The notes under the pieces: model-generated
Database searches by the model: none
What the model was told of the DNA's origin: nothing
The model's input: the letters and a program-made list of their open reading frames with translations, nothing else
Program-made: the position numbers and the translations under genes
Assembly (NCBI GenBank): GCA_964629325.1
Contig: CAZVSC010000048.1
Location: 1-21,261, forward strand
DNA: 21,261 bases
Reading direction: 5' to 3'
From: Eutrophocola sp964629325
GTDB lineage: Bacteria > Pseudomonadota > Gammaproteobacteria > Pseudomonadales > Pseudohongiellaceae
Shown here: positions 16,193 through 21,261 of the stretch, one piece after another
Position numbering within the stretch: the first letter of the stretch is position 1
How the letters are laid out: each line of letters opens with the position of its first letter

Positions 16193-16689
16193 TAGTCTCT
16201 CCCCAAAAGCTTGTCGCGAAATCCCGGGCGGGTTGTCTTTTCGGACAACCAGATGGCGGCAAACTGTTCACTGAAAACCGGGTCATCTATGACACCGAGG
16301 TATTGTTGATTGAAATAAAAATAGCTGGCACCCATCTCATCCACGTAGAGCGTGATGGCATCACCCTCCTTCACGTCAGTAAAGATGCCTTCCAGTATGG
16401 CGGCCCATGATTTGGTATCCTTGACGCCGATTTCCTGCCATTGCCTGCGTGTTTCGGCGACAAGTTGTCCAGCATCGAAAGCACGCTTGTATTCCAGTGC
16501 CAGGGCAAAAGGACGGGTTTCCGGAAAGCTGAATCGTTGCGGCGGCCCGTAGAGGGTCGCGCTATAGACCGGCCAGAGCAGGAAATTGAGACTGGCTTCA
16601 CCCAGAACCTGTAATTGCTGCCATTGCACCCCCTGGGCACGCACCAGCGCTGGCAGCAGGCAGCAAAGCAGCAATATGATCCGCAGCAT
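16192..16689 (-). CDS. Chalcone-isomerase-like secreted protein
   Basis: A 165-residue protein with a signal peptide (MLRIILLLCCLLPALVRAQG). The body has the bacterial chalcone-isomerase-like pattern: GEASLNFLLWPVYSATLYGP, ALALEYKRAFDAGQLVAET, VKEGDAITLYVDEMGASYFY and GVIDDPVFSEQFAAIWLSEKT. Bacterial members lack the plant flavonoid context, and the fold is related to fatty-acid-binding proteins, so lipid binding is more likely than isomerase activity. It starts 3 bases after the DUF2878 gene and overlaps the DUF3833 gene, forming a tight three-gene unit. Confidence 0.87.
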   Translation of the reverse strand: MLRIILLLCCLLPALVRAQGVQWQQLQVLGEASLNFLLWPVYSATLYGPPQRFSFPETRPFALALEYKRAFDAGQLVAETRRQWQEIGVKDTKSWAAILEGIFTDVKEGDAITLYVDEMGASYFYFNQQYLGVIDDPVFSEQFAAIWLSEKTTRPGFRDKLLGRD

Positions 16690-16692
16690 GCT

Positions 16693-17217
16693 TCAGGATC
16701 CCGGCAACTTGCGACTGATATAAAACTGCAGCGGCACGAACACCGCCCAGCAAAGTGCGATAATGACCGCAGTATTGGGCAGGGAATAGTCAAAAACCAC
16801 GGCGCCTGCAAGGTAACCTGCGAAATATCCCGCCAGACCGGCAAAGATGCCGCACAGGCTCTGCCACAAGGGGTTCCACCTGCCTATCAAGGCAAAACCC
16901 CGGGGCATGGTCAGCGCAAAGGCCAGCCACAGAACTGCCAGCCATATTGGTAGCAGCGTTTCGCCAAAATTGAACAGGCCTACGGCGGAAAGGACAAGAT
17001 CCATGCCGATGCCCGACAGCAGAACAATCATGCTCTGTACCAGCATGCGGGGCGTCGCCGGCCAGCACAGCACTTTCATGCCGATCAGAACGAGGGCGGG
17101 TATTACCCCCCTGTCCTGGAACAGCACAAGGGCGATCCACGTGATCTTGAACAGCAGGATGTCGGTCCACAGGGAAACCGACCCGCCAGTCATATGTTTT
17201 TGAATCAGCTGCATCAT
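16693..17217 (-). CDS. DUF2878-family membrane protein
   Basis: A 174-residue inner-membrane protein with about five to six hydrophobic segments (LLFKITWIALVLF, VIPALVLIGMKVLCW, MIVLLSGIGMDLVLSAVGLF, LPIWLAVLWLAFALTM, GIFAGLAGYFAGYLAGAVVF, TAVIIALCWAVFVPLQFYI). The motifs GIGMDLVLSAVGLFNFG and PLWLAxLWxxFA-like are typical of DUF2878. The function is unknown. Two ATGs stand in tandem (17217, 17214), and an AGCAGG fits the second one better (6 bases). It follows the transporter gene by 51 bases and leads straight into the chalcone-isomerase-like gene. Confidence 0.82.
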   Translation of the reverse strand: MMQLIQKHMTGGSVSLWTDILLFKITWIALVLFQDRGVIPALVLIGMKVLCWPATPRMLVQSMIVLLSGIGMDLVLSAVGLFNFGETLLPIWLAVLWLAFALTMPRGFALIGRWNPLWQSLCGIFAGLAGYFAGYLAGAVVFDYSLPNTAVIIALCWAVFVPLQFYISRKLPGS

Positions 17218-17236
17218 GCCTGCTACATACGCAGAC

Positions 17237-17268
17237 CGGGCCCCAACAGATTACATGGGGAGAGCCCG
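17237..17268 (-). other. Bulged hairpin between transporter and DUF2878 genes
   Basis: CGGGC (17237-17241) pairs with GCCCG (17264-17268), and CCC (17242-17244) pairs with GGG (17258-17260) with a three-base bulge. It starts directly after the transporter stop codon. No T-run follows on the minus strand, so it is more likely an intercistronic stability or partial-termination element than a full terminator. Confidence 0.35.
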
Positions 17269-18243
17269 TTATTCGGGATGCAGCATGTCGCGGCGCCGCC
17301 TATTCCCCTGCAGGGCGTGCCCATGGGCGGCCAGCATGGAACCGGCCACAACAAAGACCGCGCCGGTATAGGCAAGCGAATTGAGCCCGCTGTCCATGAA
17401 CACGGCCGGCCATAACCTGACCGCAATATGCATGGCAGCAATGGTGAACAGGGGCGCCAGGGTGATCACGGCGCTGACCTTGGCAGCATCCCACAACTGC
17501 AGCGCCTCGGTGAAGGCGCCATAAGCCAGCACCAGGTTGACACTGCAGAAAAGCAAGGCCCCAAGTTGGATACCATCCAGCGACAGGATGCTGCCGGGAT
17601 TGGTGAACGGCAGAAGCAGGACCACGCCGCCGAGGTACATCAGGCTGGTCAGCTGGATCGAATCCATGCGCCTGAGCAAGGTCTTCTGCATGAGGCCGTA
17701 AGTGCCCCAGGACACAGAGGCCAGGACCATGAGAATGATGCCAAGGGAGTAATCATTCAGCGAGGTGAAAATCTCGGTTAGCCTGTCATTGAAAAACAGG
17801 CCGAATCCGATCAGCAGCATCACCACCCCGCACCATTCCAGCCGGCCAAAACGCTCGCCATAAAACCCGATACTGCCAAACATGAGTATGAAAGGCGCAA
17901 GCTGGATGAGCACCTGGGCACTTTCCGGATTGAGGTAAGACAGGCTGCTCAGATACAGCAGGAAGTTGCCCGCCAGGGCCGTGGCGGCAAGAACGAGCAG
18001 CCACCGCGTTCTGCTGTCGAAGGCGGCAGGCTCAGGCAGTTTTTTCCGGCGCCACAGAAAACACCACACCACGAGGGAGGCGCTGAAAAATCGGTACCAG
18101 GTGATGGTGATGGTATCCATGGTACCGATCAGCACAACGAAGGACACCGGCAGCGTGCCCCACATGAATGCCGTCAGCATGGACAATACGAAGCCGGCCA
18201 GTGGGCGCCCCGAGTGATTGCCGGTATGCGGTTCAGTATTCAA
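17269..18243 (-). CDS. EamA/DMT-family transporter
   Basis: A 324-residue inner-membrane protein with about ten hydrophobic segments in two EamA halves (about residues 15-150 and 165-310). Markers include MLTAFMWGTLPVSF with TITWYRFFSASLV in the first half, and GIILMVLASVSWGTYGLMQK with LAYGAFTEALQLWDAAKVSA in the second. DMT transporters export or import small metabolites, and the substrate cannot be told here. The start is a TTG at 18243, 6 bases after the peptidase stop, with no clear ribosome site. The first internal ATG (18180) would cut into TM1, so TTG or another non-ATG start is preferred. Translation may depend on coupling to the upstream gene. Confidence 0.88.
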   Translation of the reverse strand: MNTEPHTGNHSGRPLAGFVLSMLTAFMWGTLPVSFVVLIGTMDTITITWYRFFSASLVVWCFLWRRKKLPEPAAFDSRTRWLLVLAATALAGNFLLYLSSLSYLNPESAQVLIQLAPFILMFGSIGFYGERFGRLEWCGVVMLLIGFGLFFNDRLTEIFTSLNDYSLGIILMVLASVSWGTYGLMQKTLLRRMDSIQLTSLMYLGGVVLLLPFTNPGSILSLDGIQLGALLFCSVNLVLAYGAFTEALQLWDAAKVSAVITLAPLFTIAAMHIAVRLWPAVFMDSGLNSLAYTGAVFVVAGSMLAAHGHALQGNRRRRDMLHPE

Positions 18244-18249
18244 GGCGGT

Positions 18250-21204
18250 TTAGTCACTATTGCCGGTAGTGGATTGCCTGTAATGGTAAAGTTCGGCGCC
18301 GGCCTTGAAGGCATTGTAACTTTCCAGCGAGTCTTCCACGATGGTGAAGCCATCCTCGTCAGGGCTTACAGGCCTTGTCCCGGCGGGCCGGTGCGGATTG
18401 CCGAACGAGCGCGCCACCAGCCTGCCGCCGCCCGGGGGCAGCACGTAACGCCGGTAGTATTGAGCGATAGCCGCCTTGTCCAGGGCCTCTATGGCATCCG
18501 CCATGGCCAGGGTGGAATCCTGTTCGTATTCCTCCAGCATGATGTCACTCCAGTACCGGCCGCTCAGTGCCCGCAGGCTTTGCGGTTCCTGGCGCAGGTT
18601 GTTGAGCAGACCCGCCTTGATGTCATCGAACATACTGTCAGGCATCGACTCGAGTTGCGGGGCATAATCGCGCAGGAAAGCATTGATGCGGGTTTCCAGC
18701 AAAACCGGATCGGCACCGGGAGACTCGATGGTCATGGTGAGCCCGCTGGTCTTCAGGATAGGCATGGTGCCGGCACTGACCACATAACCCAGCTGCTGCT
18801 CCGTGCGCAGCGAATCGAAGAATGGCGTTCTCAGGATCGTGCCCAGCAGGGCAATGGTCGCCCGGGTTGTCAGGCTGTCATCGGGTCCCTGCAGGTAGAT
18901 CACGATGGCAGAGTCGTCATGGTCCACTTCGATCTCCTGGATGACGTGCTGGCCAGCTTGCATTTTCAGTACTGTGCCGTAAGGCGGATCGACCTGTTCC
19001 GGAATGATGTCGAGATAACGGGTCAGTATGTCCAGCATGACCATGGCCTCGGCCTCTGTGATGTTGCCGTGATAGAACACCTGCAGGTTGAGGTCCTTCA
19101 GCATAAGCGGAATGAAAGCCTCCACGTCAGCGAGTGTCATGCTGCCGATAGCGTCTATGCGCTGCTGCTCCGACCACCAGGGATTGACCAGCAAGGCCTG
19201 CATTTCCTGGTAAAGCCGCACGTAGGGCATTTGCCTGTCGGCATTTTCCCAGCCGCGGATCATTTCCGTGCGAATGATCTCGAAGCGCTCTTCCTCGAAA
19301 TTGGCGGCTACCAGTGTTTTCAACAACTCCTCCAGCAGGATCGGCTGCTTGTCGTTGTATCCACCTGTGCTCAGGGTGAATCCGCGAGCCCTGCTGGACA
19401 CGCCGTAAAACACGCCTGCGAGGTTTGCCGGATAACTGAATTCGTTTAGCCTGTCATTGACAAGATTGATGGCCAGGCTCGACAACAGGTTGTGCTCCAG
19501 GGACTCGCTGAACAGCGGCGTCATGGCGTAGGCATAGAAATTGGCACGCGGCACCTGGAAGCGGTTGTCATGCTTGAACCAGTAGCGAATACCGTCTGCA
19601 TCGATGATGAGGTCCGGCTTTTCGCTGGCACCATCTGTGCTCCTGGCCCCCGGCACATCCTTGATACTGAGATCATCCGGTAGAAAAGGGTTCGGCTCGG
19701 TAATTGCCAGGGCCGGATCGACGCCCTCAGGCTGCCATGCCTCAACACGTGCCGACGGCAATGGCGAGTACCGGTACTCACCCCCGAACAGCGGATCCAC
19801 CCGGTCGCCATCAACGCTTTGCGAGGTGAATGTCAGCAGGACGTTGTCCGGGCGCAGGTACGACAGGATATCGAGATACAGCGCCGGGTCATAATGCTCG
19901 AAAGCGTATGCGGCGGTGATGATTTCCGCCGGCGGGTATTCCTGCAGGCGTCGGGACATCCCCCCGACGGTACCCACCGGGCTGCCGGGTTCCTGGAAGG
20001 TGAAGGCGATATCCGCCATTGTCCGCTGTTCATCGAACAGCCATTCATGGATGCCCTCTTCCCTGGCGAGCTGGATGAATTCGAAGATCAGACTGGTGAT
20101 ATCGTCGATCCGGTTGACACCCTCCTCGGTCAGGGCGACATTGATGGAGAAACTGGCATTATCCGCATAGGACATGCCGCCGCCGGCACTGAGGCCGTTC
20201 GCCCAGCCACGACTGCGCAACAGGGACAGGAGGCTGCCCTCACCTTCGTGGCCCAGGATATTGCCGAGGTAATTGAGCGGTTTTTCACGCCAGTATTGTC
20301 TGACCACCGGGATCGGAAAGGTGTATGACAACGACCTGGCATCCCGCACAGGCTCGATTTCCAGAAAGGCCGGCAACTGGCCGGCAAGGAATAGCGGCTC
20401 GTCGGTACGCGGTGAGCGCACGTTGCGATTGTCGATATCAGAGAAATACGTGCGTGCCATGGCCTCCAGCTCATCCAGGTTGTCACGCCCGTAAATGGCC
20501 AGGCTCATCAGGTTGGCGGAATAGTAACGTGCGTAATGGTCAAGCAGTGCCTGGCGCAAGGGCATGCCAGGTTTGTCCTGCAACGTGTCCAGGCTGCCGA
20601 CGGAAAACTGCGCCAGCGGATGCTCCGGGTTGATGACTTTCTTGAAAATGGAATAGGATCGCCGCCCGTCATTCTGCAGATTGGACTGGTACTCAGAATG
20701 CACCGCATTACGCTCGCGGGTGACGTACTCCTCGTTGAAAAGCGGCGCGATGAAAAACTGCGCAAAACGGTCCAGCGCGGGCGCCAGGGACTGCTGTTCG
20801 ATGTCGAAGTAATAATTGGTGTTTTCGTAAGCGGTGTAGGCGTTGTGACTGCCGCCGTGTGAACTGATGAATTCCTGGTATTCACCCGAGGCCGGATATT
20901 TCTCCGTACCCAGGAACAGCATGTGTTCCAGGAAATGGGCCAGCCCGGCGAATTCAGCAGGATCGCTGTTCGAACCCGCATCCACGTCCATGGCCGCGGC
21001 GGCCTTGTCGGTTTCCGGGTCGGAAACCAGCAGTACCTTCAATCCATTGTCCAGCACCAGGGCGCGATATTCACGCCGGTCGTTGGGACTCTTGGTGATA
21101 TTGTCGACCCGCTGGAAACCCGGTGCTTCCATCGAGGGACTGGTACACGCCGCCAGCACCAGGATGCCGGCAACCATAATGTACCTATAAAGTTCTTTCT
21201 TCAT
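18250..21204 (-). CDS. M16-family (pitrilysin/insulysin-like) zinc metallopeptidase, lipoprotein
   Basis: A 984-residue peptidase, close to E. coli pitrilysin in length (962). The inverted zinc motif HFLEH gives ligands His90 and His94 with catalytic Glu93. The third ligand is Glu171 (HSEYQSN), at the same spacing as in pitrilysin. The C-terminal half has the conserved FFDSLRTEQQLGYVVSAG (about residue 795-812). These features predict an active peptide-degrading enzyme of the two-half clam-shell type. The N-terminus is a lipoprotein signal (MVAGILVLAAC, Cys20), so the enzyme is membrane-anchored and faces the periplasm or outer surface. E. coli pitrilysin is soluble in the periplasm. The ATG at 21204 has only a weak GAAG-type site. 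It is the first gene of a likely five-gene minus-strand operon. Confidence 0.93.
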   Translation of the reverse strand: MKKELYRYIMVAGILVLAACTSPSMEAPGFQRVDNITKSPNDRREYRALVLDNGLKVLLVSDPETDKAAAAMDVDAGSNSDPAEFAGLAHFLEHMLFLGTEKYPASGEYQEFISSHGGSHNAYTAYENTNYYFDIEQQSLAPALDRFAQFFIAPLFNEEYVTRERNAVHSEYQSNLQNDGRRSYSIFKKVINPEHPLAQFSVGSLDTLQDKPGMPLRQALLDHYARYYSANLMSLAIYGRDNLDELEAMARTYFSDIDNRNVRSPRTDEPLFLAGQLPAFLEIEPVRDARSLSYTFPIPVVRQYWREKPLNYLGNILGHEGEGSLLSLLRSRGWANGLSAGGGMSYADNASFSINVALTEEGVNRIDDITSLIFEFIQLAREEGIHEWLFDEQRTMADIAFTFQEPGSPVGTVGGMSRRLQEYPPAEIITAAYAFEHYDPALYLDILSYLRPDNVLLTFTSQSVDGDRVDPLFGGEYRYSPLPSARVEAWQPEGVDPALAITEPNPFLPDDLSIKDVPGARSTDGASEKPDLIIDADGIRYWFKHDNRFQVPRANFYAYAMTPLFSESLEHNLLSSLAINLVNDRLNEFSYPANLAGVFYGVSSRARGFTLSTGGYNDKQPILLEELLKTLVAANFEEERFEIIRTEMIRGWENADRQMPYVRLYQEMQALLVNPWWSEQQRIDAIGSMTLADVEAFIPLMLKDLNLQVFYHGNITEAEAMVMLDILTRYLDIIPEQVDPPYGTVLKMQAGQHVIQEIEVDHDDSAIVIYLQGPDDSLTTRATIALLGTILRTPFFDSLRTEQQLGYVVSAGTMPILKTSGLTMTIESPGADPVLLETRINAFLRDYAPQLESMPDSMFDDIKAGLLNNLRQEPQSLRALSGRYWSDIMLEEYEQDSTLAMADAIEALDKAAIAQYYRRYVLPPGGGRLVARSFGNPHRPAGTRPVSPDEDGFTIVEDSLESYNAFKAGAELYHYRQSTTGNSD

Positions 21205-21240
21205 GTCATTACTTCTATATGTTTCATCAAGGCCTTCCCT

Positions 21241-21261
21241 TACCTCTTACCTCTTACCTCT
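21241..21261. repeat. Tandem 7-base repeat TACCTCT x3
   Basis: Three perfect copies of TACCTCT at 21241-21247, 21248-21254 and 21255-21261, running into the window edge and possibly continuing. On the minus strand it reads AGAGGTA repeats, 37 bases upstream of the peptidase start. It may be a slippage-prone tract in the promoter or leader region, or an artefact at a contig end. Confidence 0.8.

Noticed and set aside
18214..19449. Long plus-strand open frame of 411 codons opposite the M16 peptidase
   Set aside because: It is antisense to a well-supported peptidase with intact motifs, with no ribosome site or recognisable domain.
1..21261. CRISPR array, tRNA, rRNA, insertion sequence or prophage genes
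   Set aside because: I saw no regularly spaced repeats, RNA gene features, transposase or integrase motifs on either strand.

Overview
The window looks like a scaffold from a gammaproteobacterium. It carries a Pseudomonas-type Pil-Chp (type IV pilus chemosensory) gene cluster, a DUF2878/chalcone-isomerase-like/DUF3833 gene set and a pitrilysin-type peptidase, all typical of that class. The genus cannot be read from the sequence. Two runs of exactly 100 N (2987-3086 and 11893-11992) are scaffolding gaps, so this is a draft assembly.

Region 1 (1-13123, minus strand) is one long operon-like cluster. In transcription order it holds a FimX-like scaffold gene, pilG, pilH, pilI, pilJ, chpA, chpC and the start of an unrecognised gene cut by the window edge. 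Together these encode a receptor (PilJ), two CheW couplers (PilI, ChpC), a multi-HPt CheA kinase with its own receiver (ChpA) and two response regulators (PilG, PilH), which in known systems steer type IV pilus extension and twitching. The methyltransferase pilK and methylesterase chpB found in Pseudomonas are not here. The first gene is unusual: a REC-PAS-GGDEF-EAL protein in which every visible signature motif is degenerate, placed directly ahead of pilG. It appears broken only because the assembly repeats 55 bases on both sides of a gap. Collapsing that overlap gives one 740-residue protein.

Region 2 (13124-13730) is about 600 bases with no convincing gene, between divergent transcription units. 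It holds candidate promoters for both sides and several inverted repeats.

Region 3 (13731-15617, plus strand) holds an NsrR-like Rrf2 regulator with three cysteines, then two secreted proteins: an unrecognised 314-residue protein and a DUF6152 protein. The three may form a small regulated unit.

Region 4 (15668-21204, minus strand) reads from the right: a lipoprotein M16 (pitrilysin-like) metallopeptidase, an EamA/DMT transporter, a DUF2878 membrane protein, a chalcone-isomerase-like secreted protein and a DUF3833 lipoprotein. Junctions of 6, 51, 3 and -1 bases suggest one operon. The last three belong to a set that elsewhere sits with stress-linked fatty-acid-modifying genes, which are not in this window. 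The window ends in a perfect three-copy 7-base tandem repeat.
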